Below, piece after piece: positions 9,415 to 19,234 of a stretch of DNA of 64,000 bases. The position numbers were made by a program, and so were the translations under genes. The notes beneath the pieces were generated by a model. That model saw only the letters and a program-made list of their open reading frames with translations, did not search any database and was not told where the DNA came from. The stretch is from contig NZ_NFHP01000005.1 in the NCBI RefSeq assembly GCF_002159335.1, positions 124,001 to 188,000 of the forward strand, read 5' to 3'. Every line of letters begins with the position of its first letter. Position 1 is the first letter of the stretch. This DNA is from Collinsella sp. An7. Lineage in GTDB: Bacteria > Actinomycetota > Coriobacteriia > Coriobacteriales > Coriobacteriaceae.

Positions 9415-10852
9415 CGCCCATCACCCCTTCCACAAAACGCTCGAGGCCGACGGCATGCGACCCCTTAACGAGCACAAGGTCACCAGCGGCAAGCGTCGAT
9501 CCCCACCGCTCGAGCGCGGCCTCGGGGGTCGGCACGCAGAAGATGCTCTCGGCGCTCATGCCCATGAGGCGGGCCGAGCGGGCGATGGCCTCGGCGTGCG
9601 GACCGCCCACGCAGATGAGGAGGTCGAGCTTCTTGGCCGCAGCGTAGGCGCCCACAAGGCCGTGGAGCCGCTCGCTCTCCTCGCCGAGCTCGCCCATCTC
9701 GCCGAGCACCGCCACGCGGTCGCCCGCGGCCGGGAGGCTGCTCAGCAGGTCGAGCCCTGCCGCCATCGACTCGGGGCTCGCGTTGTAGCAGTCGTCGATG
9801 AGCCGCGCGCCGCACGGGGCACCTCGGAGCTCCTGACGGTGCCCCGTGATCTTGAGCTCGTGGAAGGCTTCGTCAATCTCGTACTGCGGAACGCCCATGC
9901 GCTGCGCGATCGCCGCGGCAAAGAGGGCGTTCTGCACTGCGGGCCGCCCGGGGATGGAGAGCCCCGTGCGGTACTGGGAGCCGTTCTCGAGCATGATGTC
10001 AAAGCTCGCGCAGCCGGTGGCGTCGAGCTCGATGTTGCGGGCCGAGACGTCGTCGTCCGCGCTCATGCCGCAGAGCACCACGTCCACCCCGGCGGGGCGG
10101 GCAAAGTTCTCGATGATATAGGGGGTGAAGTCGTCCTCGCCCGAGAGCATGAGCGCGGTATGGCTCCCCTCAAAGTTGACGGAGCTCGCGGGCATGCCGG
10201 CGAGGACCTCCGCCTTGGCGCGCGCGATGTTCTCGCGGCTGCCGAGCATCCCCACGTGCGAGGTGCCGATCTTGGTGATCACGGCGTAGGCGGGCTGGGC
10301 GCAGCGGCTCATCCGCTCGATCTGCCCCGGGCCGTCCATACCCATCTCGAGCACCATGACCTGCGTGTCCTTGGGTGCCGAGAGGATGGTGAGCGGCATG
10401 CCGATGAGGTTGTTGTAGTTGCCCGCAGTGGCATGCACGCGGTAGCGCTTAGAGAGCGTGGCGGCGAGGATGTCCTTGGTGGTGGTCTTGCCGATGGAGC
10501 CCGTCACCGCGATGACCGTCGAGCGCAGGCGCGCGCGGTAGCCTTGGGCGAGGCGCAGCAGAAACTCCTCGGGGTCGTCGGTCACAAAGATCGCCGCCCC
10601 ATGACGCGTGGCGACCGCCCGCTCGTCCTCGGTGGGCTCGCGCGTGAGCACCACGGCCCCCGCACCCGCCTCGAGCGCGCGCTCGGCGTAGTCGTTGCCG
10701 TCGACCCGCTCGCCCGCAAAGGCAACAAAGATGCCATCAGGCTCCACAAGGCGCGAGTCGATGAACACGCCCCGGCACAGGCGCTCGCCATTGCCTGCAA
10801 CGCCACGGGCCCCCGTGACACTCTCGATATACTTCACGGCGATCTCTACCAT
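9404..10852 (-). CDS. murF: UDP-MurNAc-tripeptide--D-alanyl-D-alanine ligase
   Basis: 482 aa cytosolic Mur ligase joining D-Ala-D-Ala to the UDP-MurNAc tripeptide. It has the N-terminal MurF fold (CRGVFIDSRLVEPDGIFVAFAGERVDGNDY), the P-loop AVTGSIGKTTTKDI and the C-terminal domain with IDDCYNASPESM. The start is the ATG at 10852, preceded by AAGGAG with a 5-nt spacer; the frame stays open upstream, but that part is not family sequence. The 156-bp gap to the upstream pbp gene carries a TACAAT box, suggesting an internal promoter. No murE lies between pbp and murF. Confidence 0.95.
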   Translation of the reverse strand: MVEIAVKYIESVTGARGVAGNGERLCRGVFIDSRLVEPDGIFVAFAGERVDGNDYAERALEAGAGAVVLTREPTEDERAVATRHGAAIFVTDDPEEFLLRLAQGYRARLRSTVIAVTGSIGKTTTKDILAATLSKRYRVHATAGNYNNLIGMPLTILSAPKDTQVMVLEMGMDGPGQIERMSRCAQPAYAVITKIGTSHVGMLGSRENIARAKAEVLAGMPASSVNFEGSHTALMLSGEDDFTPYIIENFARPAGVDVVLCGMSADDDVSARNIELDATGCASFDIMLENGSQYRTGLSIPGRPAVQNALFAAAIAQRMGVPQYEIDEAFHELKITGHRQELRGAPCGARLIDDCYNASPESMAAGLDLLSSLPAAGDRVAVLGEMGELGEESERLHGLVGAYAAAKKLDLLICVGGPHAEAIARSARLMGMSAESIFCVPTPEAALERWGSTLAAGDLVLVKGSHAVGLERFVEGVMGDAR

Positions 10853-10893
10853 GAACACTCCTTGGCTCAAGCGGCCCTTCCCTGCAGTCGCCC

Positions 10894-10899
10894 ATTGTA
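10894..10899 (-). promoter_or_regulatory. Candidate -10 box (TACAATGGG) upstream of murF
   Basis: TACAAT on the minus strand, about 42 nt upstream of the murF ATG, in the only sizeable gap inside the dcw operon besides those near mraZ. The same TACAATGGG occurs before mraZ and nadE. No clear -35 hexamer is visible. Confidence 0.45.
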
Positions 10900-11008
10900 C
10901 CCGACGCCCGCGCACGGGTGGTGCAGGCCCTATGTTCCGTTGCGGCCGGCGCAGAACCCCACAGCGATGCAACCGGGCCTGCCAGGTGCATCTTCGCCAG
11001 CAGCGCAG

Positions 11009-12949
11009 TTAGCGCGTGCGCGCCACCCCGAGGACCGAGAGTGCCTTGGACATGATCGGCACAAAAGGCTCGCAGGCGGCGTTGGAGCCGCGCGGGGTGC
11101 CGTCGAGCGTCACGTAGCAGAGCGCCTCCGGGTCCGAGGCGGGGGCAAAGCCCAAGAACGACGACATGTAGATGTCGGCCGCGTAGCCGCCCTCCTCGGT
11201 CGCGCGCTGGGCGGTGCCGGTCTTGCCGGCCACATCGTAGCCGTCAATCTGAGCGTCCTCGCCCGTGCCCTCATCCACGACGGTCACCATCATCGAGGTC
11301 ACCTGCTCGGCCGCCTCCGCGCCGATGGTGCGCACCTCGTCTCCCGACCAGTCCACGCGCTCGCCGCCCTTGGCCTGCACAAAGTGCGGGGTCGTCATGA
11401 TGCCGCCGTTGGCGATGCTGCCTACGGCGCGCGCCACGCGGATAGGCGCCACGGCGATGCCCTGGCCAAAGGACATCGAGCCCAAGCTCGAGCCGTCGTA
11501 GTCCTTGCGGGCACGGATGGTACCCTGGTTCTCGCCGGGAAAGTCTATCCCCGAGTCGCCGGTGATCTGGTAGGTGTCAAGGTACTCGGCAAAGCGGTCG
11601 GCTCCGATCTTCTCGCCCACCATAACCATGCCAGTGTTGGACGAGCGGCGCATGATTTCGCGGAGCGTCATGGTGAGGCCGTAGTCGCGGTCGTCGGCGT
11701 CGCCCACCATGTCGTCGCCCACCTTGATCTGGGCGGGCACGGCAAACTCAGTGTCGGGCGTCACGAGCCCCAAATCGAGCGCCATACCCGAGACGAGTGT
11801 CTTAAAGACCGAGCCCGGCTCGTAGGAGTCGGTCACCACGCGCAGGTTCATGTCGGACGACGACGCGTTGGCGAGGTCGGTCTGGTCGTAGGTGGGGCAT
11901 GAGCAGCACGCAAGGATCTCTCCCGAGCGCGGGTCGGTCACGATGACCGAGCCGCTCACCGCGTGCGCACCCTCCACCGCCTCGGCAAGAGCCTCCTCGG
12001 CTGCCTGCTGGATGTCCATGTCGAGCGTGAGCACCAGGTCGGCGCCGTCCTCGGCCTCGACCTTCTCGTAGGCGCCCCCGGCGATGAACGAGCCGTCGCG
12101 GGCGCGCTCGCGCACGAGGTAGCCGTTGGTGCCGGTGAGGATGTCGTTGTACTGGGCCTCGAGCCCGCTTATGCCCTCGTTATCGATGTTCACCACGCCG
12201 AGGATCTGCGAGGCGAGGTTGCCGTAGGGGTAGACGCGCATGATGGAGGGTTCGAACTCGATCCCCTTGAGCTTATAGCCGGCGAGCTCGGTGGCGAGGT
12301 CCTCGTTGACCTGGCGCTTAAGGTAGACGAAGGTCTTGTCGCGCGTGAGCTTCTCGCGCGCGTCGGCCTCGTCCATGCCGAGCACCGTTACGAGCGCCTT
12401 GGCGGCTTTGTCCACATCCTCCACGAGCTTGGGGTTAGCGTAGACGTTCTCGCACTCCACGCTCTGCGCGATGACGTTGCCGTTGCGGTCGTAGATGGTC
12501 CCACGCTTTGCAAAAAGGGTCTGGCTCGAGACGCGGCGCTCGTCGGCGCGGTCGCGGTAGGTTTGGGCGTTGACGACCTGGTAGTCGAGGAGCTGTCCCA
12601 CCGCGGCGAGCACGCCGGCGCCCAAAAGGCCGGCCACCACCGTGCGGCGCGGAATGTTCTCGTGGTCCATATCGCTGTGGAGCAGGTCAACGCGCGGCGC
12701 AGTGCCCCGCCCGCGGCCCGGCGTGCGCCCGGAGCCGCCGTTGCCGGAGCCCGAGCCGCCACCATAGCGGCCCGAACCGTAGGCGCTGCCGCTTGCGCGG
12801 TATCCGCCCCTGCCGCCGGTCCGCCCGGCGCCCTGAGCGCGCGAACGGCCGCCCCGAGCCTCAGGGCGACCGTCGCCGTATCGATCGCTGCGTCTGTTTG
12901 CGCCGCGACGGCTTCCCCCGCCGCGGCCCGTGTATCCGTCTCGTGCCAC
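11009..12949 (-). CDS. ftsI: Class B penicillin-binding protein (FtsI/PBP3-like transpeptidase)
   Basis: 646 aa septal D,D-transpeptidase. Order: a Gly/Arg/Ser-rich cytosolic tail (about residues 1-95), one membrane helix (TVVAGLLGAGVLAAVGQLL), the PBP dimerisation domain beginning LFAKRGTIYDRNGNVIA, then the transpeptidase with SVFK (active Ser near 380), SSN (near 434) and KTGTA (near 574). The start is a GTG at 12949 with AAGGAG 6 nt upstream, lying 10 nt after the ftsL stop. An in-frame ATG further upstream would overlap ftsL. The long basic disordered tail is atypical for FtsI in other phyla. Confidence 0.94.
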   Translation of the reverse strand: MARDGYTGRGGGSRRGANRRSDRYGDGRPEARGGRSRAQGAGRTGGRGGYRASGSAYGSGRYGGGSGSGNGGSGRTPGRGRGTAPRVDLLHSDMDHENIPRRTVVAGLLGAGVLAAVGQLLDYQVVNAQTYRDRADERRVSSQTLFAKRGTIYDRNGNVIAQSVECENVYANPKLVEDVDKAAKALVTVLGMDEADAREKLTRDKTFVYLKRQVNEDLATELAGYKLKGIEFEPSIMRVYPYGNLASQILGVVNIDNEGISGLEAQYNDILTGTNGYLVRERARDGSFIAGGAYEKVEAEDGADLVLTLDMDIQQAAEEALAEAVEGAHAVSGSVIVTDPRSGEILACCSCPTYDQTDLANASSSDMNLRVVTDSYEPGSVFKTLVSGMALDLGLVTPDTEFAVPAQIKVGDDMVGDADDRDYGLTMTLREIMRRSSNTGMVMVGEKIGADRFAEYLDTYQITGDSGIDFPGENQGTIRARKDYDGSSLGSMSFGQGIAVAPIRVARAVGSIANGGIMTTPHFVQAKGGERVDWSGDEVRTIGAEAAEQVTSMMVTVVDEGTGEDAQIDGYDVAGKTGTAQRATEEGGYAADIYMSSFLGFAPASDPEALCYVTLDGTPRGSNAACEPFVPIMSKALSVLGVARTR

Positions 12950-12959
12950 GCAGGACTCC

Positions 12960-13451
12960 TTACTGCGCCGCAGCCGTCGCACCGTCTGCCGCACCGGTGG
13001 CGGCATCGGCGGATGCGGCCGCCGTATCGCTCAAGTCGAGGGTGATCGTGTCCTTGGGCTCGACCATGCTGAGCGTGTCCTCCGCAAGGTCGCGGATACG
13101 CGAGTCGGCCCCGTAGACCGAGCGCATGACCTCGAGGTCACCCGTCTGGTCGCGGGCGGTAGAGAGCTCGTTGGAGGTCGTGGCGTTGGCGTTGAGCTCG
13201 GCGGCAGTGAGGCTCGCCAAACCAACGCGCGCCAGGCCGATGACAAAGACCAGGGCTGCGAGCACGCAGAAGACCTTTACCACATGGGTAAAGACCGGGC
13301 TCACCACCTGGTCGGCCTCGCGGCCGGCACCCGTGTAGACGTCAAACCGCGGCCTGGCCTCGGGCGCCGGTGCAGGCGCCGCCGGGCGCGGCGCGGGCGC
13401 GGCGGCCCGCATATCATAGGCATATGCTGCGTTTGAGGTGTGGTAACCCAT
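12960..13451 (-). CDS. ftsL: FtsL-like septum protein
   Basis: 163 aa bitopic membrane protein: an Ala/Pro-rich cytosolic N-terminus (residues 1-50), one membrane helix (about 53-75, VFTHVVKVFCVLAALVFVIG) and an extracellular part with helical propensity, ending in an Ala-rich tail. Sequence similarity is weak, as is normal for FtsL. The position between rsmH and the septal PBP, topology and size make FtsL/DivIC-type function the best reading. The start is the ATG at 13451 with GGGAGG 10 nt upstream; a longer frame to 13691 overlaps rsmH and is rejected. Confidence 0.78.
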   Translation of the reverse strand: MGYHTSNAAYAYDMRAAAPAPRPAAPAPAPEARPRFDVYTGAGREADQVVSPVFTHVVKVFCVLAALVFVIGLARVGLASLTAAELNANATTSNELSTARDQTGDLEVMRSVYGADSRIRDLAEDTLSMVEPKDTITLDLSDTAAASADAATGAADGATAAAQ

Positions 13452-13543
13452 GATATGCCGGCCTCCCGTCCTTGCGATGGTAGTACGTTTACGCTTCGTT
13501 TCTGCTGCTACGGGACAGACCTCGAAGCGCTTTGCCGGCACCT

Positions 13544-14515
13544 TTACAGACGCTCGGCAACGCGGATCTTGGCCGATCTCGCCCGCGGGTTGCGTGCGAC
13601 CTCTTCGGCGCTCGCGACCAGCGGTTTTTTGGTTATGACTCTGACTCTCGGCACGTTGCCGCACACGCAGACCGGAATATCCGGCGGGCACGTGCAGCCC
13701 CGGCTCAGCTCCTGGAAGGTATGCTTGGCGATGCGGTCCTCAAGCGAGTGGTACGAGATGACGCACACCCTTCCGCCGGGGTTGAGCCAGCGGATGGCGG
13801 CGTCGAGCCCGCGCTCGAACACCTCGAGCTCGTGGTTCACCTCGATGCGGATGGCCTGGAAGGTCTTCCGCGCGGGGTGATGCCCATGCCGGCGCGCCGC
13901 GGCGGGAATGGCCGCCTTGATCGCGTCGACGAGCTCGGTCGTCGTCTCGATGGGCTTGACCTTGCGCCGCCGCACGATCTCCCGGGCGATTTCTCGAGCG
14001 TAGCGCTCGTCGCCGTAGAAACGGAGGATCCGAGCGATGTCGGCTTCGGTATTTGATGGTGAGTTTATGACATCAGCTGCGGTTAAGGTATTGTTCCTCG
14101 GATCCATCCGCATATCAAGGGGGGCATCCTCGTTGTACGAGAAGCCCCGCTCCGGGATATCGAGTTGCGGGCTCGAGACGCCCAGGTCAAAGAGGAAGCC
14201 GTCGACGCCGGGAATCTCGGCGCGGCAGAGCAGCTCGTCCAGATCGCCGAAGTTCCCCTTGAGGAGCTTCACCGGAGTGTCCGGCACCTCGCGCTTCAAG
14301 CGCGCCGAGGCGGCCTCGAGCGCCATGTCGTCCTGGTCGATCCCGATGAGGAGCCCCTCTCCGCCCACGGCCGCGGCCATCTTTACGGAATGGCCCGCGC
14401 CGCCGAGCGTGCAGTCGCACACGGTGTTGCCCGGTGCGAGCGAAAGTGCATCCAGCACTTCCTGGAGCATGACGGGTTCATGCCGATATTCAGGTGTCAA
14501 CGTTCCCTCACCCAT
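13544..14515 (-). CDS. rsmH: 16S rRNA (cytosine-1402 N4) methyltransferase
   Basis: 323 aa SAM-dependent methyltransferase that N4-methylates C1402 in the ribosomal P site. Motifs: HEPVMLQEVLDAL at the N-terminus, the SAM-binding CTLGGAGHS, LFDLGVSSPQLD, and the C-terminal VISYHSLEDRIAKH and NPRARSAKIRVAE. The ATG at 14515 is chosen because GAGGAGG lies 8 nt upstream; an ATG 7 codons earlier lacks this spacing. It is the second gene of the dcw operon. Confidence 0.96.
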   Translation of the reverse strand: MGEGTLTPEYRHEPVMLQEVLDALSLAPGNTVCDCTLGGAGHSVKMAAAVGGEGLLIGIDQDDMALEAASARLKREVPDTPVKLLKGNFGDLDELLCRAEIPGVDGFLFDLGVSSPQLDIPERGFSYNEDAPLDMRMDPRNNTLTAADVINSPSNTEADIARILRFYGDERYAREIAREIVRRRKVKPIETTTELVDAIKAAIPAAARRHGHHPARKTFQAIRIEVNHELEVFERGLDAAIRWLNPGGRVCVISYHSLEDRIAKHTFQELSRGCTCPPDIPVCVCGNVPRVRVITKKPLVASAEEVARNPRARSAKIRVAERL

Positions 14516-14545
14516 GTACGTATCCTCCTCGAGCAACGCCGGCGC

Positions 14546-14980
14546 CTAGCCGAAGAAGTTCGCGACGGTCTTGCGCGCCTCGGCGCGGCGGGCCTCGTGC
14601 GTAGCGCGGTCCCAGATCACGAGACGGTCGTCGTTGCCCACGACCGTGACCTCGCCCGTGAGATGCGCGTCGGCACGGCAGCTCTCGGGGATGCTGATCC
14701 GGGAGGCGGAGTCTATTTTGAGTTCGATTGCCTCCCCGTTCAGCCATTCCCGAACGACGCGGTGCTCTTCGTTGGTCGGGTCAAACCCGCCCTTGGCGAC
14801 AAACACCGAATCGAGCCAGGCACGGAACGTGTCCTCGGTGAACACGTACACGGCGTCGACCTCCTTCTCAGGAGCGTAGATGACGCGCACCCGCTCGGGA
14901 AGCTCGTTGCGAAGTGCAGGCGGTATGGAGAGACGGCCCTTTGCATCGAGATTTCGATCATAGGTACCGGTCAGATACAC
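14546..14980 (-). CDS. mraZ: Transcriptional regulator MraZ
   Basis: 144 aa, matching the family length. Two AbrB-like repeats carry the DXXXR signature: DAKGRLSIP in the first and DSASRISIP in the second. MraZ forms an oligomeric ring and represses its own dcw operon. The start is a GTG at 14980 (VYLTGTYDRN), with AAGGGG 8 nt upstream. The in-frame ATG at 15043 overlaps the TACAAT -10 box and is therefore very unlikely to be used. MraZ boxes lie directly upstream. Confidence 0.95.
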   Translation of the reverse strand: MYLTGTYDRNLDAKGRLSIPPALRNELPERVRVIYAPEKEVDAVYVFTEDTFRAWLDSVFVAKGGFDPTNEEHRVVREWLNGEAIELKIDSASRISIPESCRADAHLTGEVTVVGNDDRLVIWDRATHEARRAEARKTVANFFG

Positions 14981-15044
14981 CGCGTGCACCCCCTTAGGCT
15001 TCTCGTGGGCAGGTGCGGGAGCCACCCCGCTGTCGACGCTTCCC

Positions 15045-15050
15045 ATTGTA
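15045..15050 (-). promoter_or_regulatory. -10 box of the mraZ/dcw promoter
   Basis: TACAAT on the minus strand, followed by GGG, about 65 nt upstream of the mraZ GTG. The MraZ boxes begin 12 bp further upstream and cover the place of the -35 element, where no TTGACA-like hexamer is visible. Confidence 0.6.
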
Positions 15051-15061
15051 GCGGGAGAAGC

Positions 15062-15098
15062 TCCCCTGTGGCCCCATTTTTTCCCACTGGCTCCCCCA
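15062..15098 (-). promoter_or_regulatory. MraZ-box array (operator of the dcw operon)
   Basis: On the minus strand four TGGGN-type pentamers occur in tandem: TGGGG (15094-15098), TGGGA (15082-15086), TGGGG (15072-15076) and GGGGA (15062-15066). The last three have an exact 10-bp period, the spacing known for MraZ binding in other bacteria. The array overlaps the -35 zone, fitting autorepression. Confidence 0.75.
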
Positions 15099-15296
15099 CC
15101 AGCCCCCGCAGACCCCCAAGCGGCCCCACACGGACCCCGCGGGCAACACAAGATATTGGGTTTACGTGCGGCAGCGCCCCCACCGGTCGAGCGTGGGAGG
15201 CAAACCTAAACCTTCAAGGTGAGATTGAATCGAATTTCTGTTCGTACCTGCGAGTTTGTGTCGAAACAGAGAACCCGCAGGTCAGTGCAGGGTGGC

Positions 15297-15391
15297 GTGA
15301 CAGTGGGGACAGGCTATGTTGTCACGCAACAAAAAAACCTGTCCCCACTGTCACAACATGGGTCAAACGGAACACGTCCCCAAATGACCCA
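15297..15391. repeat. Two adjacent REP-like palindromes with GGGGAC core
   Basis: First palindrome: arms 15297-15313 (GTGACAGTGGGGACAGG) and 15338-15354, perfect 17 bp. Second: TGGGTCA 15359-15365 with TGACCCA 15385-15391, enclosing CGGAACACGTCCCC. They lie between the 3' end of xerD and the mraZ promoter. The second is almost identical to the element at 37312-37344. The stretch 15100-15296 otherwise shows nothing recognisable. Confidence 0.82.
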
Positions 15392-15400
15392 TTTTGGGTG

Positions 15401-16444
15401 CTACGGGAGGCCGGCCCGTGGATGAGCGGAAAGATAGACTTCCTCCAACTGCGTGCGGTCGAGGTGGGTGTAGATCTGGGTCGTCGAGATGTCGCGGTGG
15501 CCCAAAATCTCCTGCAGCACGCGCAGGTCGGCGCCGCCGGCGAGCATGTGGGTCGCAAACGAGTGGCGGAGCGTATGGGGGTGCAACCCCTCGATTCCCA
15601 CCGCGCGCCCATAGCGCTCACAAATGGTGTGCACCGCCTGACGCGAGAGACGCCCGCCGTTCTTGTTGAGAAAGACCGCATCGCCCGGCACCGCACGGCG
15701 CGCATGAGCCGCAAGCTCGGCACGCGGGCCGTCGAGGTAGGCTGCGAGCGCCGAGCGCGCCGAGCCCACAAGTGGCACGAGCCGCTCCTTCGACCCCTTG
15801 CCAAAAACCCGGGCAAATTCCTCGTCAAGATAGAGGTCGCGCAGGTCGAGCCCCACGAGCTCACTCACGCGCAGGCCGCAGCCGTAGAGCGCCTCGAGCA
15901 CGGCTCGGTCGCGCGCGCCGGCGGCCGTGGGCGGAAACGGCTGCTCCAGCAGGCGCGTCGCCGCCTCGACCGAGATCGCATCGGGCAGGCGCTCCTCCTT
16001 CTTGGGGAGTGCCACCGCAGCAGCCGGGGTCGCGGTGGAAAAGCCCTCACGCAACATGAACGCGTGCAGGCCCTTCACCGCCGAGAGAGCTCGCTCGATA
16101 GACGAGTCGGCGTACCCGCCATCGCGACGGGCGGCCACAAAGGCCTCGATGTCGGTGCGCACCACATCGTCCGGCGCGGTGATACCTCGCTCCACGAGAA
16201 AGGCCGCGTACGTGGCAAGGTCGCGCCGATACGCGGCGATCGTGTTGGCGGCAAGCCCGCGCTCAACGGTCAGGTAGTCGAGGTAGGCCCGCACCGCCTG
16301 CTCCAGCGGGGTCGGAGACGGGGCCGGCACCGAGCCGAGAGCAGCCTCACCCGTACCGCCCGCCGCAGCGGAAACACCGGCACGCGCAGCCCGGCCACCC
16401 CCGGCAGCAGGCAATTCGGAAGCAACGCCCGCGCGCTCCGCCAT
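15401..16444 (-). CDS. xerD: Tyrosine recombinase XerD-like
   Basis: 347 aa site-specific recombinase for chromosome dimer resolution at dif. The core-binding SAM-like domain spans about 45-140 (PTPLEQAVRAYLDYL). The catalytic domain has Arg192 (GCGLRVSEL), Lys216 (GKGSKER), His290-x-x-Arg293 (HTLRHSFATHML), His316 (LGHRDISTTQIY) and the nucleophile Tyr325. The ATG at 16444 is used, giving a 40-residue Ala/Gly-rich leader; no strong Shine-Dalgarno is visible, so the start is uncertain. It follows pyrG by about 100 nt on the same strand. Confidence 0.9.
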   Translation of the reverse strand: MAERAGVASELPAAGGGRAARAGVSAAAGGTGEAALGSVPAPSPTPLEQAVRAYLDYLTVERGLAANTIAAYRRDLATYAAFLVERGITAPDDVVRTDIEAFVAARRDGGYADSSIERALSAVKGLHAFMLREGFSTATPAAAVALPKKEERLPDAISVEAATRLLEQPFPPTAAGARDRAVLEALYGCGLRVSELVGLDLRDLYLDEEFARVFGKGSKERLVPLVGSARSALAAYLDGPRAELAAHARRAVPGDAVFLNKNGGRLSRQAVHTICERYGRAVGIEGLHPHTLRHSFATHMLAGGADLRVLQEILGHRDISTTQIYTHLDRTQLEEVYLSAHPRAGLP

Positions 16445-16545
16445 CGCGCCGGCGCGCGCCCCATGCGCGCAGGGCGCGCCGGAGCGGGAAGCCCCCGCGC
16501 CCGACGCGCCCTCGCGCTCAGCTATGTCTGTCAGCTGCCCCAAAC

Positions 16546-18372
<1,827 letters not shown>

Positions 18373-18549
18373 TCACCAGCCCCGCATCCGACCCCCTTGA
18401 GTCACCATGCGATAAGTTGCGAGCGGCGATGCCTATACTCAGCGAGCTCGACCGCTTTCACCGTAAGTGACATGGGATTCTTTGCAAGATTTCAAAAGGC
18501 AGCGAAAACATGGACTGGAATGTTAAGCCCCAATCCCACCCTGGTCGCC

Positions 18550-19107
18550 CTAGATGTTACCCTGGGCATCGCAGGGCAACGTTGCCACGATCTCAATGTG
18601 CACCCACTTGGAATCCGTATCAGGGATTGTGTAGTCGACCTTCAGACCCTCCGCTTTGAGCATGTCGACTGCCCTATACAAGAACCTTTTAACGATTGGG
18701 ATGTCCCAGCAGAGGATAGCAGATGACTTGTCGCTCTCGTATGGACAAAAGTATTTGTTGCTCTTCACGTAGTCAAGAATATCCCCAGACGGCCGCAGAA
18801 TCCCCTGGTCCGCACAGTCCGACCAGAACTTGAATGAGGTGTAATCATGCTGTTCAAGGTTAAATGACAACTCGGCAATGTATCGACAATTGCTCTTCCG
18901 ACCGAATATACCCTCACGAAAGTAGAAAGAGCGAGTGCTGATGCTGGATGTCAAATTGTCCTTGATGTACGTCACGAAGCACATCGCGAACTCATCCACC
19001 TCTTCCGTCGTTACGGAGTCCCGCGCCCGCTGTAGTTGGTCGGCCTGTCGCGCAGTCGTACTATCAGCCTCGCTTTGTACTTGGCGCAACTCGTCGATAA
19101 ATGACAT
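18550..19107 (-). CDS. Orphan hypothetical protein of low GC content
   Basis: 185 aa, not recognised. The N-terminal 45 residues are polar and helical (DELRQVQSEADSTTARQADQLQRA is the character, coiled-coil-like); the rest is a mixed alpha/beta domain with several aromatic residues and cysteines and no obvious catalytic motif, signal peptide or membrane helix. The ATG at 19107 has GGAGG 8 nt upstream. Base and codon use are clearly A/T-richer than the neighbours, suggesting recent acquisition. Two palindromes lie just upstream of the start. A role in defence or regulation is possible but unsupported. Confidence 0.7.
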   Translation of the reverse strand: MSFIDELRQVQSEADSTTARQADQLQRARDSVTTEEVDEFAMCFVTYIKDNLTSSISTRSFYFREGIFGRKSNCRYIAELSFNLEQHDYTSFKFWSDCADQGILRPSGDILDYVKSNKYFCPYESDKSSAILCWDIPIVKRFLYRAVDMLKAEGLKVDYTIPDTDSKWVHIEIVATLPCDAQGNI

Positions 19108-19149
19108 TGTCGTGGCCTCCTCCGAACGCTGCACATTGGCAATCAGAGA

Positions 19150-19189
19150 CTTCCATCTTCGTAGTATGGAAGCTTAACCGGTAAAGCTT
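19150..19189 (-). promoter_or_regulatory. Tandem palindromes upstream of the orphan gene (operator-like)
   Basis: CTTCCAT (19150-19156) and ATGGAAG (19166-19172) form a perfect inverted repeat. A second near-perfect 20-bp palindrome, AAGCTTAACCGGTAAAGCTT, occupies 19170-19189. Both lie 43-82 nt upstream of the ATG of the low-GC gene, where a repressor could bind. Confidence 0.45.
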
Positions 19190-19234
19190 TCCTGCATGAT
19201 CCGGGGCACCCAGCTTTTTCATTCTTTAACTTCG

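Noticed and set aside
8930-11902. A 990-codon plus-strand open frame opposite mraY, murF and the PBP gene
   Set aside because: It is antisense to three genes with clear family motifs and has a composition (His/Arg/Val runs) typical of frames mirrored from GC-rich coding DNA.
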